A stretch of DNA of 64,000 bases, from contig JAGTPG010000002.1 of the NCBI GenBank assembly GCA_018195615.1, positions 6,069,501-6,133,500 on the forward strand. Direction: 5' to 3'. Source of the DNA: Streptomyces tuirus (GTDB lineage: Bacteria; Actinomycetota; Actinomycetes; Streptomycetales; Streptomycetaceae). The notes under the pieces were generated by a model, which ran no database searches, had not been told where the DNA came from, and was given only the letters and a program-made list of their open reading frames with translations. Positions within the stretch are counted from its first letter, which is position 1; each line of letters opens with the position of its first letter. Position numbers and translations under genes: made by a program. Shown piece after piece: positions 27,073-36,141 of the stretch.

Positions 27073-28058
27073 CAGGCCGCCGCCCCCGCCGTGGTGACCC
27101 TGCGTCGCAGCCGCCGCAGCTTGGCCGAGCGGTCCATGTCCATGGCCTCCAGTGCGTCACCGAGCGCGTCCTGCGGCATGCGCTTGATGGCCGCCGCGCT
27201 CATCGACCGCAGCTGCCTGGCCACGGCCGGTTCGAACCTGTCTTCGTTGGAAAGGTGGTGGGCGATGATCGCGCAGTACGTCCGTACCGCCTTGGGCAGC
27301 AGCCGGTCGGCCTCACGGTCGGCGGCCGTCTCCTCGATCACCTGGTCGAAGGCGCGGATGAAGTCGAGCTGGCGGACATCGCCGATCTGGGTCAGGGACG
27401 AGGCCACCCCGCGCCGGTAGAACACGCCCAGCAGGCTCACCACGGCGAACGACTCCGCCTCACGGTGCAGCTTCCAGATCCACGGCCGGTCCTCGGCCGT
27501 GCGCAGCCCGTCGGTGAAGTGCAGCACGCCCTGGTCGAGCAGGCGGCGGTGGTAGGCACCGGCCCAGGCGTAGGCGTAGTCCACGGAGGTCGAGCGGTGG
27601 GCGGGCAGGATCGCCTCCCGCGGGCTGAACGCCTCCCAGCGCCGGCCCACCGGGACCCGGCTCACGGAACGGGCCCGGGCGGTCGCCTGCACATGGTCGG
27701 TGCGGACGAAGTCACAACCCAACTCGTCCATGGCGGACACCAGTTCGGCGAGATAGCCGGGGGCCAGCCAGTCGTCACCGTCCAGGAACGTCAGGTACTC
27801 GCCCTGCGCCGCGTCCAGACCGGTGTTGCGGGCCGTGGCCAGCCCGCCGTTCTGCTCGTGTCGGATGTATCGCACGCGCGCGACGTCCGAAAGGTCCTCG
27901 GCCGCACGTTCGAGAATGGCCGGTGTTTCGTCCTTCGAATGGTCGTCGACCAGGATGAACTCGAAATCGCGGTCGGCGTTCAACCGAAGGCTTCTGAGTG
28001 TGTCCGGGGCGTATTGCTGCACGTTGTAGAACGGCACGATCACGGAAAGCTTAGGCAC
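27072..28058 (-). CDS. Glycosyltransferase family 2
   Basis: The 328-aa protein has a GT-A fold start VPKLSVIVPFYNVQQYAPDTL, FILVDDHSKDETPAIL, the nucleotide-sugar region GGLATARNTGLDAAQGEYL and the DXD-like FLDGDDW. EDRPWIWKLHREAE carries the usual catalytic Glu-Asp. I choose the GTG at 28056-28058 because the fold begins directly there; no clear ribosome site precedes it, so a leaderless transcript is possible. First gene of the leftward polymer operon, divergent from the glycosyltransferase at 28257. Confidence 0.88.
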   Translation of the reverse strand: MPKLSVIVPFYNVQQYAPDTLRSLRLNADRDFEFILVDDHSKDETPAILERAAEDLSDVARVRYIRHEQNGGLATARNTGLDAAQGEYLTFLDGDDWLAPGYLAELVSAMDELGCDFVRTDHVQATARARSVSRVPVGRRWEAFSPREAILPAHRSTSVDYAYAWAGAYHRRLLDQGVLHFTDGLRTAEDRPWIWKLHREAESFAVVSLLGVFYRRGVASSLTQIGDVRQLDFIRAFDQVIEETAADREADRLLPKAVRTYCAIIAHHLSNEDRFEPAVARQLRSMSAAAIKRMPQDALGDALEAMDMDRSAKLRRLRRRVTTAGAAA

Positions 28059-28256
28059 CCGCAAAACGTTAGGAGGCAGTCCGGCAGCGGAACTTTCCGG
28101 TGAACGTACACTGGGTGAACTCAATGTGTCAGAACGGTGCACCCCGTGTACTTCCCGCCTTCCAGCAGGCCAGTTCGGCTCTCGGTGGGGTGTTGTTAAC
28201 TTTTCGTTGAGTCGCGGTTCCGCCATACCTAGGAATTGCTTCCTAGCGTCTTCGAC
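28059..28256. promoter_or_regulatory. Divergent promoter region of the wall-polymer operons
   Basis: This AT-richer gap separates the leftward GT2 operon from the rightward neuAB operon. A perfect inverted repeat CTAGGAA-TTGC-TTCCTAG lies at 28229-28246, ending 10 bp before the rightward start codon, and is a candidate operator. TGTTGTTAACTTTTCG near 28190 may contribute to a promoter. Confidence 0.5.
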
Positions 28257-29630
28257 GTGCCAGCAAGTACACCGAAGCGTCCGCGCATCGCGGTCCTCGC
28301 CGACTCCGACACCCGATGGAAATGGGGTGCGCTGACCGCGCACCGCATCGCCCCGGGACCGTCCATGGAAACCGGACCGCGCGAGGGCGCGCAAGTCGGC
28401 CCCGTCCTCGACGGATTCCTGCTGCGCGGCCGGGCCACGCCCACTCCGCGCCAGCTGGAAGAGGTGGGCGTGCGCGCCGACTCGCTGCGGGAGGTCACCG
28501 CCGTCGAGTTCCTGCGCACCATGGCCGAGGAGTCGTACGACATCCTGGTCCTCGCCCTCGTGGGCGGCGGTGTGCAGGCGATGCTGCACGGCCTGGGGCG
28601 CGTCTGGGAGAACCGGACATCCCGGCCCGTCGTCGTCACCGGCTACGTCGGTGTCGTCTACGAGAAGCTCGCCGACGGCCTGCTGCTGCGGCACGGCGCG
28701 GACCTGGTCCTCGCCAACTCCCGCCAGGACGCGGACCGTTTCCGGGCCGTGTACGAGGGCGTGGGCGCCGATGCCTCGTCGGTGACGGAGGTGGCCCTGC
28801 CGTTCCTCGGCGGCGCGGCCTACGAAGGTGAACACGACCCTTACACGGTCGTCTTCGCCGCCCAGCCCTCCGTGCCGGAGAACCGCAAGGACCGTACGTA
28901 CCTGCTGAACCGGCTGGTGCAGCACGCCCGCAAGCACCCCGAGCGCGAGGTGCTGCTGAAGCTGCGCTCCAAGCCGGGCGAGCACACCACCCACATCGAG
29001 GAGCTGCCGTACCAGAAGCTGGTGCAGCCCCTCGATCCGCCGGCCAACTTCCGCCTGGTCTACGGGAACATGGGCGAGGTCCTCGACCGCACCGACCTGC
29101 TCGTCACGGTCAGCTCCACGGCCGCCCTGGAGTCGCTGCACCGCCGCATCCCCACCGTCGTCCTGACCGACCTCGGCGTCCGAGAGGCCCTCGGCAACCA
29201 CCACTTCGTGGGCTCCGGCTGCCTCGCCTCCTGGGACCAGCTCGACGCCGGACACCGGCCGGCGCCCGACGAGGAGTGGGTGGCCCGGCAGGGCGTCGTC
29301 GCTGGGGGCACCTCCCGGACGGAGTCTGGGGGAGGATCCTACGAGTCGGCCTTCGACGCGGCGCGCGAGCGCATCGCCAAGCTGCTCGACCGGCCCGGCG
29401 GCCTGCCGCCGCTGGCCCCGTACTACACACCCGTCACCGCCCCCGGCTATCTGCCCGGGATCCTCGCCCGCCACCACCTCGGCCCGGACGGCAGCCCGCT
29501 GCCCGGCGCGCCCGCCGCCGACAAGGAGCCCGGACCGGTCCGGCAGATCGTGCGCCGGGCGGCGCGCGGCGCCTACCGGCACGGCGTGCAGCGTGTGGCG
29601 CCCGTCATCCGGCGGATGGGGGAGCTGTGA
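28257..29630 (+). CDS. Putative glycosyltransferase of the nonulosonate polymer cluster (DUF6716-like)
   Basis: The product is 457 aa, from a GTG start. RIAVLADSDTRWKWGALTAHRI opens a Rossmann-like domain. A conserved middle follows (RPVVVTGYVGVVYEKLADGLLLRHGADLVLANSRQDADRF). The second half contains EVLLKLRSKPGEHTTH and LLVTVSSTAALESLHRRIP, which look like the basic and Ser-Ser-Thr motifs of CMP-sugar transferases. I recall this type annotated as DUF6716 putative glycosyltransferase. A short repeat element (29301-29337) is inserted in frame, adding GGTSRTESGGGS-like residues. First gene of the neuAB operon. Confidence 0.7.
   Translation: MPASTPKRPRIAVLADSDTRWKWGALTAHRIAPGPSMETGPREGAQVGPVLDGFLLRGRATPTPRQLEEVGVRADSLREVTAVEFLRTMAEESYDILVLALVGGGVQAMLHGLGRVWENRTSRPVVVTGYVGVVYEKLADGLLLRHGADLVLANSRQDADRFRAVYEGVGADASSVTEVALPFLGGAAYEGEHDPYTVVFAAQPSVPENRKDRTYLLNRLVQHARKHPEREVLLKLRSKPGEHTTHIEELPYQKLVQPLDPPANFRLVYGNMGEVLDRTDLLVTVSSTAALESLHRRIPTVVLTDLGVREALGNHHFVGSGCLASWDQLDAGHRPAPDEEWVARQGVVAGGTSRTESGGGSYESAFDAARERIAKLLDRPGGLPPLAPYYTPVTAPGYLPGILARHHLGPDGSPLPGAPAADKEPGPVRQIVRRAARGAYRHGVQRVAPVIRRMGEL
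29301..29337 (+). repeat. Short Streptomyces hairpin repeat inserted in a coding region
   Basis: The core is CTGGGGGCACCTCCCGGACG, followed by GAGTCTGGGGGAGG; CCTCCC pairs with GGGAGG. From general knowledge this sequence type recurs between genes in Streptomyces. Here it lies inside the glycosyltransferase gene and encodes a low-complexity Gly/Ser/Thr insert in frame. Confidence 0.7.
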
Positions 29631-29662
29631 GCCGCCCGATCCCACGTCAAGGAGCAGAGACC

Positions 29663-30928
29663 ATGTCCAACCCGGAAGCGGGCCACAGCGCCTCGGTGCG
29701 CCGCGTGCTCGCGGTGATCCCCGCGCGCGGCGGCTCCAAGGGCGTGCCCGCGAAGAACCTCCTCCCCGTCGGCGGCGTGCCGCTGGTGGCCCGCGCGGTG
29801 CGCGAGTGCCTCGCCTCCCGGCTGGTGACGGACGTCGTCGTCTCCACCGACGACCAGGCCATCGCCGCCGCCGCCCGCGAGGCCGGCGCGGAGATCGTGC
29901 TGCGCCCCGCCGCCATCGCCGGGGACACGGCGACGTCCGAGGCCGCGGTGCTGCACGCCATGGACGCCCACGAGGCCCTGCACGGGGCGCAGGTGGACGT
30001 GGTGCTGCTGGTGCAGTGCACCAGCCCGTTCATCATCCGCGAGGACGTGGACGGGGTCGTCGAGTCCATCGCGGAGAACGGCGCCGACACCGCGCTGACC
30101 GTGGCCCCCTTCCACGGCTTCGTGTGGCGCGACGCGGACGACGAGGTCGCGGCCGGGACCGTCGCGGAGGCCGACGCGGCCGTCGGCGGCGGCTACGGCA
30201 TCAACCATGACAAGTCCTTCCGCCCGCGCCGCCAGGACCGCCCCCAGGACTTCCTGGAGACCGGCGCCGTCTACGGCATGGACGCGATCGGCTTCCGCAA
30301 GCACCAGCACCGCTTCTTCGGCCGCACGGAACTCGTGCGCACCGACCCCGCCCGGGTCCTGGAGATCGACGATCCGCACGACCTGGCCCGCGCCCGGGCC
30401 CTCGCCCCGCTCTTCGACGCGGACCGGCCCGGCGCCCTCCCGACCGCCGACGACATCGACGCGGTCGTCCTCGACTTCGACGGCACCCAGACCGACGACC
30501 GGGTGCTCGTCGACTCCGACGGACGGGAGTTCGTCTCCGTGCACCGCGGGGACGGACTCGGCATCGCGGCTCTCCGCAGGAGCGGCCTGAAGATGCTGAT
30601 CCTGTCCACGGAACAGAACCCTGTGGTCGCCGCCCGGGCACGGAAGCTCAAGCTCCCGGTGCTGCACGGCATCGACCGCAAGGACCTCGCGCTGAAGCAG
30701 TGGTGCGAGGAGCAGGGCATCGCGCCGGAGCGCGTGCTCTACGTCGGCAACGACGTCAATGACCTCCCGTGCTTCGCCCTCGTCGGCTGGCCCGTGGCGG
30801 TCGCGAGCGCCCACGACGTCGTGCGCGGCGCCGCACGCGCGGTCACCACCGTCCCCGGTGGCGACGGCGCGATCCGAGAGATCGCCAGCTGGATCCTCGG
30901 CCCCTCTCTCGATTCCCTCACCAAGTAA
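29663..30928 (+). CDS. neuA: CMP-nonulosonate synthetase fused to HAD phosphatase
   Basis: The 421-aa protein has two domains. Residues about 12-240 are an N-acylneuraminate cytidylyltransferase, with VIPARGGSKGVPAKNLLPVGG binding CTP and LVQCTSPFIIREDVDG. Residues about 265-415 are a KDO8P-phosphatase-like HAD domain with nucleophile D271 in DFDGTQTDD, the Thr motif ILSTEQN and the acidic motif VGNDVNDLPCF. The pair can remove a 9-phosphate and activate the sugar as its CMP derivative. A strong ribosome site (AAGGAG) precedes the ATG. NeuB follows 13 bp later. Confidence 0.92.
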   Translation: MSNPEAGHSASVRRVLAVIPARGGSKGVPAKNLLPVGGVPLVARAVRECLASRLVTDVVVSTDDQAIAAAAREAGAEIVLRPAAIAGDTATSEAAVLHAMDAHEALHGAQVDVVLLVQCTSPFIIREDVDGVVESIAENGADTALTVAPFHGFVWRDADDEVAAGTVAEADAAVGGGYGINHDKSFRPRRQDRPQDFLETGAVYGMDAIGFRKHQHRFFGRTELVRTDPARVLEIDDPHDLARARALAPLFDADRPGALPTADDIDAVVLDFDGTQTDDRVLVDSDGREFVSVHRGDGLGIAALRRSGLKMLILSTEQNPVVAARARKLKLPVLHGIDRKDLALKQWCEEQGIAPERVLYVGNDVNDLPCFALVGWPVAVASAHDVVRGAARAVTTVPGGDGAIREIASWILGPSLDSLTK

Positions 30929-30941
30929 GGACATCTCTGCC

Positions 30942-31880
30942 ATGAGCACCAACTCCCGTATCCGTCAGTTCGGTTCGCGCGAGGTCGGCCCGGGCCGTCC
31001 GGTCTACGTCTGCGGTGAGATCGGCATCAACCACAACGGCGAGCTCGAGAACGCCTTCAAGCTGATCGACGCCGCCGCCGAGGCCGGCTGCGACGCCGTC
31101 AAGTTCCAGAAGCGCACCCCGGAGATCTGCACCCCGCGCGACCAGTGGGACATCGAGCGCGACACCCCCTGGGGCCGGATGACCTACATCGACTACCGCC
31201 ACCGCGTGGAGTTCGGTGAGGACGAGTACCGCGCCATCGACGACTACTGCAAGTCGAAGAACATCGACTGGTTCGCCTCCCCGTGGGACACCGAGGCCGT
31301 CGCCTTCCTGGAGAAGTTCGACGTCCCCGCCCACAAGGTCGCCTCCGCCTCCCTCACCGACGACGAGCTGCTGCGCGCCCTGCGCGCCACGGGCCGCGCG
31401 GTGATCCTCTCCACCGGCATGTCGACGCCGAAGCAGATCCGCCACGCGGTGGAGGTCCTCGGCTCGGACAACATCCTGATGTGCCACGCCACGTCGACCT
31501 ACCCGGCCAAGGCCGAGGAGCTCAACCTGCGCGTCATCAACACGCTGCAGCAGGAGTACCCGAACGTCCCGATCGGCTACTCCGGCCACGAGACCGGCCT
31601 GCAGACCACCCTCGCCGCGGTCGCCCTGGGCGCCACCTTCGTCGAGCGTCACATCACCCTCGACCGTGCCATGTGGGGCTCGGACCAGGCCGCCTCCGTC
31701 GAGCCGCAGGGCCTGACCCGCCTCGTCCGCGACATCCGCACCATCGAGGCCTCCCTCGGCGACGGCGTGAAGAAGGTCTACGACTCGGAGCTGGCCCCGA
31801 TGAAGAAGCTGCGCCGCGTCGCCGGTGTGGTCGCCGAGGCGGAGATCGCCGACGCGGCGGGCGAGCCGGTCGGCGTCTGA
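30942..31880 (+). CDS. neuB: Nonulosonate (sialic acid/Kdn-type) synthase without SAF domain
   Basis: The product is a 312-aa TIM barrel that condenses phosphoenolpyruvate with a hexose or N-acylhexosamine. Motifs are CGEIGINHNGELENAFKLI, VKFQKRTPE, ILSTGMSTPKQI, CHATSTYPA, IGYSGHETGLQ and ERHITLDRAMWGSDQAAS. The sequence resembles 9-phosphate synthases such as animal NANS, fitting the HAD phosphatase fused to NeuA. The usual C-terminal SAF/antifreeze-like domain (about 60 residues) is absent: the protein stops at EPVGV, and no such domain follows in any frame. The product may be Kdn rather than Neu5Ac. Confidence 0.92.
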   Translation: MSTNSRIRQFGSREVGPGRPVYVCGEIGINHNGELENAFKLIDAAAEAGCDAVKFQKRTPEICTPRDQWDIERDTPWGRMTYIDYRHRVEFGEDEYRAIDDYCKSKNIDWFASPWDTEAVAFLEKFDVPAHKVASASLTDDELLRALRATGRAVILSTGMSTPKQIRHAVEVLGSDNILMCHATSTYPAKAEELNLRVINTLQQEYPNVPIGYSGHETGLQTTLAAVALGATFVERHITLDRAMWGSDQAASVEPQGLTRLVRDIRTIEASLGDGVKKVYDSELAPMKKLRRVAGVVAEAEIADAAGEPVGV

Positions 31881-31927
31881 GAGCACCACCCCCCACACCC
31901 CCCTTACGACGGGACGGTCGTACGTCG

Positions 31928-33143
31928 ATGAGCCCCCGCGCCGGGAACACCGGCCCCCACACTCTCGCCTTCGTCGAGAGTCCGGTACAGCTGCTGAACG
32001 TGCTGGAGTGGGCGCACGCGCATGCGCCCGGCGTGGGGCTCACCCTCGTGGTGCTGTCGCCCGTCGACCCGATGACGCGCGGCCAGCTGCGGCGGATGTC
32101 CGACCTGGCCCGCGACGAAGGGCACGAGGTCCGCTGGGAGGAGGCGCGCGGCGGCCCCATGGCCCCCTTCCAGACCATCGGCGGTCTGTCGGGCCTGCTC
32201 CGCAGGGCGCGCCGGGTGGTGCTGGGGGACCCCTTCTCCCGCTACGTCCAGCTGTTGCTGACGATCACCCGCGCCCGTGACCTGGTCGTCGTCGACGACG
32301 GCACGGCGACGATGGAGTTCGTCGGCCAGCTGGCCCGGGGCGAACGGCTGGTGCGCTGGCACCGCAAGGGCGGCCGCCCCGGCCCGCGGGACCTGATCTT
32401 CGCGCCGGTGTCCTCCTCGGCCCGCCGCCGGCTCACCCCCGGGGGCAAGCGCCGGGTCGAGATCTTCTCCTCCATGCCGATGGAGGAGACCCCGGCGGGC
32501 GTGACGGTCAGCGCCAACGACTTCGCTTGGACCCGCGCCCGCTTCGGCCCGCCCCGCATCACCAAGGGCGCCGACATGGTCGGCACGTCCCTGGTGGAGA
32601 CGGGTGTCGTGGACGACGACCGTTACCTGGAAGCGGTCCGCGCCCTGGCCAAGGCGCACGGTGCCACCCGCTACTTCGCCCACCGCCGCGAGAGCACGGA
32701 CAAGCTGCGCCGCCTCGCGGTCGAGACGGGCCTGGAGATCGTCCGCCCCGAACTCCCCTCGAACTGATCGCCCGCCGGGGTCCCGTCGGCCGGACGATCC
32801 TCAGCTTCCCGTCCACCGTCGTCCACACCCTGCCGCTCGCCCTGTCCGGCACGGAGGTACGCGTCGCGGTGTGCGACATCGACCCGGCATGGCTGACCGA
32901 ACACGCCTCCCCCGGGCCCAGGGCTTCCTGGCGGGTGTCACGGGGGCGGCGCGGGACGTCCATCGCCTGTCCACGGCGAGCTCGGCAGCTCCGTCGCCTC
33001 CAACGGGTCCGGCGGATCCCACGGGCCGGGACAAGAGCACGGGCCCGACGGGCGCGGCCGGAACAGCAGGCTCACCAGGCACGGCCGGTTCAGCGACCAT
33101 GGCCGGCCCGACCGGTACCGCGGGGGCGGTGGCCACCGGCTAG
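31928..33143 (+). CDS. Putative CMP-nonulosonate transferase, two apparent -1 frame breaks
   Basis: The N-terminal 280 residues begin HTLAFVESPVQLLNVLEWAH and include VVVDDGTATMEFVGQLARGE, a pattern of GT52-like sialyltransferases. The frame stops near 32767. Adding one C in the CCCC run near 32757 continues as LELIARRGPVGRTILSFPSTVVHTLPLALSG, where the Ser/Thr motif expected in this family lies. Adding a C near 32912 gives RAQGFLAGVTGAARDVHRL and a Gly/Thr/Ala-rich tail to 33143. It is the last gene of the neuAB operon. Breaks at C runs suggest sequence errors. Confidence 0.7.
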
Positions 33144-33335
33144 GCATTGGGTGCGCGTGGTCGTGTGCTGGGTGCCGGCTGCGGCGGGGGCGGGTTGTCG
33201 GTGCTGTCGGCGTGGTGGTGGCGGGCTCGGTGCCGGATGCCGTGGGGGTGGTGGTCGCCGGCTAGGCATTGGGTGCGCGTGGTCGTGTGCTGCGTGTCGG
33301 CTGCGGCGGGGCGGGTTGTCGATGCTGCCGGGCCG
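33139..33335. repeat. GC-rich tandem repeat, about 122-bp period, 1.6 copies
   Basis: GGCATTGGGTGCGCGTGGTC followed by GTGTGCTG and a GCGGCGGG-rich stretch occurs at about 33141 and again at about 33263. It lies immediately after the polymer operon and runs into the 178-bp array. No supported gene is present. Confidence 0.75.
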
Positions 33336-33860
33336 GTGTCGCGGGTAACGCGGGGGCGGTGGCCACAGGCCAGGCGTCGGTGCCGCGGGGCGGTGGCCCC
33401 GGGCCAGGCATCGGTGCCGAGGGGCGGTGGCCCCGGGCACATTCTCGGAGGCGGCCCCTGCGGCCCGCGTCGCGAGAAGCCCCCGCAACGCCGGCGTGGT
33501 GGTCGCGGGCTCGGTGTCGCGGGTAACGCGGGGGCGCTGGCCACAGGCCAGGCGTCGGTGCCGCGGGGCGGTGGCCCCGGGCCAGGCATCGGTGCCGAGG
33601 GGCGGTGGCCCGGGCACATTCTCGGAGGCGGCCCCTGCGGCCCGCGTCGCGAGAAGCCCCCGCAACGCCGGCGTGGTGGTCGCGGGCTCGGTGTCGCGGG
33701 TAACGCGGGGCGCTGGCCACAGGCCAGGCGTCGGTGCCGCGGGGCGGTGGCCCCGGGCCAGGCATCGGTGCCGAGGGGCGGTGGCCCCGGGCACATTCTC
33801 GGAGGCGGCCCCTGCGGCCCGCGTCGCGAGAAACCCCCGCAACGCCGGCGCGGTGGTCGC
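33336..33860. repeat. GC-rich tandem array, three units of about 178 bp
   Basis: Units begin with GTGTCGCGGGTAACGCGGGG at 33336, 33514 and 33691, giving periods of 178 and 177 bp. Each holds two internal copies of a TCGGTGCCG-GGGGCGGTGGCCC module and a CACATTCTCGGAGGCGGCCC segment. Unit lengths are not multiples of three, so no frame persists and the apparent open frames are composition artefacts. The array fills the gap between convergent genes. Confidence 0.85.
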
Positions 33861-33870
33861 CGGCCCGCTG

Positions 33871-34565
33871 TCACGCACCCCCGGCGGACGCAGCCGGCCT
33901 GCGTGCCAGCAGGAACGTCCGAGGACGCCGCTCCGTGTCCACGGCCTCGCGCAGCACACAGGCGTGGAGCTCCAGGCCGGCCTGTGTGAAGTGGGACGCG
34001 ACGGTGTCCGGGGTGCGCCAGTAGTAGTCGAGCGAGATCTCCTGCCCGAAGCGCTCGGTGAGCCGCTCATGGCCGTCCTCGTCGCCGGACTGGAAACCGA
34101 GCAGCACGGGCGCGCCCGGCACCAGCACGCGGTGGAACTCGGCGAAGACCGAGGGCAGCTGGTCGTCCGGCACATGGATGATCGAGTAGAGCGCGACGAT
34201 GCCGCCGAGCGTCTCGTCCGGCAGGTCCAGGGCCGTCATGGAACCCACGTGGAACCGCAGCCCGGGTGCTCCCGGCGGGCCAGCGCCACCATGCGGGGCG
34301 AGACGTCGACCCCGAACACCGGCAGCCCGAGCTCGTGCAGCCGCGCCGCCACGTGTCCGGGACCGCTGCCGATGTCGGCGACGGGGGCCTGCTTCGGCGC
34401 CCCGGCGGTCCGCACCAGATCCACGAAGGCCGTGAGAAGGGCCCGCTCCAGAGGTCTGCCCGACAGACTGTCCGGGAACTCGGCGGCATAGGCCTCGGCG
34501 ATGGCGTCGTACGAGGTCTGGGTTGCGTGAAGGAACTCGGCGGAGTCGGCGCGCACGGGGCGCAC
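33871..34565 (-). CDS. Class I SAM-dependent methyltransferase, apparent -1 frame break
   Basis: Starting at a GTG (VRPVRADSAEFLHATQTSYD), the first part contains the SAM motif PVADIGSGPGHVAARLHELG and VFGVDVSPRMVALARREHP, then stops. Adding one G near 34258 continues as LRFHVGSMTALDLPDETLGGIVALYSIIHV and on through the C-terminus, for about 231 residues. This is a normal small-molecule methyltransferase layout; the substrate is unknown. Its C-terminus borders the tandem array. An alternative GTG at 34556 is possible. Confidence 0.75.
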
Positions 34566-34854
34566 ACTATCGGGGCGGGCGTCCGGCAGACGAACGAGAC
34601 CGCGTTCCCCGCGCAGGGCGTGGTATCCGTGGAGGAGTATGGATGGATACCGGAGCCGTGACTCGCGTGTGGTCGATGTCACACTCCGTGGGATGTGATG
34701 ACCGACTCCGCCCAAAAGGCGGGCGAGTTTACCCATCTCAGTTGATAGCTATGCGTCCGGCGGTCATATTTTCTTCCCTAACGGGTTGAAGTTTTGTTGA
34801 TCGAGGGTCAATCGACCGCCCTGGCGCCCTACCCTTCAGAGGGTGAAGCAATTG

Positions 34855-36085
34855 ATGTCACTGGAGTCCGAGGTCGATCTTCCCGGGGGAGCCGTACTTC
34901 CCGGTGCGCTGCCCGACGCTCTGCGCGCCGAGCTCATCGCGTTCCGACGCGACATGCACATGCACCCGGAGCTGGGCAACCAGGAGTTCCGCACGACAGC
35001 CGCGATCAAGGAGCGGCTGGAGAGGGCCGGTCTCAAGCCGCGCGTCCTCGCCGTCGGAACCGGACTCGTCTGTGACATCGGAGTAGAGGGCGAGCAGTGG
35101 GACGGGGCCCCAGCATGCTCGCCCTGCGGGCCGACATCGACGGCCTGCCCATCCCCGACACCAAGGACGACTGCCCGTACCGCTCGACCGTGCCCGACCG
35201 CGCGCACGCCTGCGGCCACGACGTGCACACCACCGTCGTGCTCGGTGCCGGTCTCGTCCTCGCCGAGCTGCACAAGCGGGCCAGCTGCCCCGCCCGGTCC
35301 GGCTGATCTTCCAGCCCGCCGAGGAGGTGCTGCCCGGCGGTGCCGCCGACGCCATCAAGTGCGGCGCGCTGGAAGGGGTCGGCGCGATCATCGCCGTGCA
35401 CTGCGACCCCCGGGTGGACGCGGGGCGGATCGGACTCCGTGAGGGTCCCATCACCTCCGCCTGCGACCGGCTGGAGATCGCCCTGAACGGCCCGGGCGGC
35501 CACACCGCACGCCCCCACCTCACGACCGACCTGGTCACCGCCGCCGCCCGCGTCGTCACCGACGTACCGGCCCTGGTCGGCCGTCGCTTCGACAGCCGCA
35601 GCGGGCTCGCCATCACCTGGGGCCGCGTCGAGTCGGGGCACGCGCCCAACGTCATCCCGCAGCACGCCGAACTCTCCGGCACCGTGCGCTGCCTGGACAT
35701 CGATGCCTGGCGGCAGGCGCCCGACGTCGTCGTCGCGGCGATCGACGAGATCGCCAACCTGTACCGCGCCAAGTCGGAGATCAACTACGTACGCGGCGTC
35801 CCGCCCGTCGTCAACGAGCCCGGCGTGACCGAGCTCCTGCGGGACGCCATGATCGCCAGGCGCGGCGTCGAGTCCGTCGTGGGCACCGAGCAGAGCCTCG
35901 GCGGCGAGGACTTCTCCTGGTACCTGGAACACGTCCCCGGCGCCATGGCCCGCCTGGGCGTCCGCACCCCGGGTGAGCGTCATGTGCGCGACCTCCACCA
36001 GGGCGACTTCGACGTCGACGAGTCCGCGATCACGGTGGGCGTGGAACTCTTCACCGCCGCGGCCCTGGTCAACGGCCTCCGGTAG
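34855..36085 (+). CDS. M20-family amidohydrolase/peptidase, two apparent -1 frame breaks
   Basis: The pieces join into one protein of about 410 residues: DMHMHPELGNQEFRTTAAI (zinc region), SMLALRADIDGLPI, AHACGHDVHTTVVLGAG, RLIFQPAEEVLPGGAADAI and SLGGEDFSWYLEHVPG. These are the ordered motifs of M20D amidohydrolases acting on N-acyl amino acids or similar amides. Added Gs near 35104 (GGGG-CCCC) and 35288 (CGGG) restore the frame. I choose the ATG at 34855; GTG at 34843 is possible. The AT-rich 290 bp upstream holds its promoter and a CCGCC/GGCGG hairpin near 34708. Confidence 0.85.
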
Positions 36086-36116
36086 GGCAGGGCCCGGCCC
36101 TGTGACACCCCCCTGC

Positions 36117-36141
36117 CCGCTCCGGTTGCGGCCGGAGCGGC
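36117..36141 (+). terminator. Hairpin after the amidohydrolase gene
   Basis: CCGCTCCGG pairs with CCGGAGCGG around a short loop, 30 bp after the stop codon. It separates the amidohydrolase gene from bmp1. Confidence 0.6.

Noticed and set aside
33139..33860. Possible CRISPR array
   Set aside because: Units of 122-178 bp repeat as wholes without short repeats and unique spacers, and no cas gene is near.
33147..33989. Open frames through the tandem array that look like repeat proteins
   Set aside because: Periods of 178 and 177 bp are not multiples of three, so the repeated peptide changes frame between units. No start with a ribosome site and no homology.
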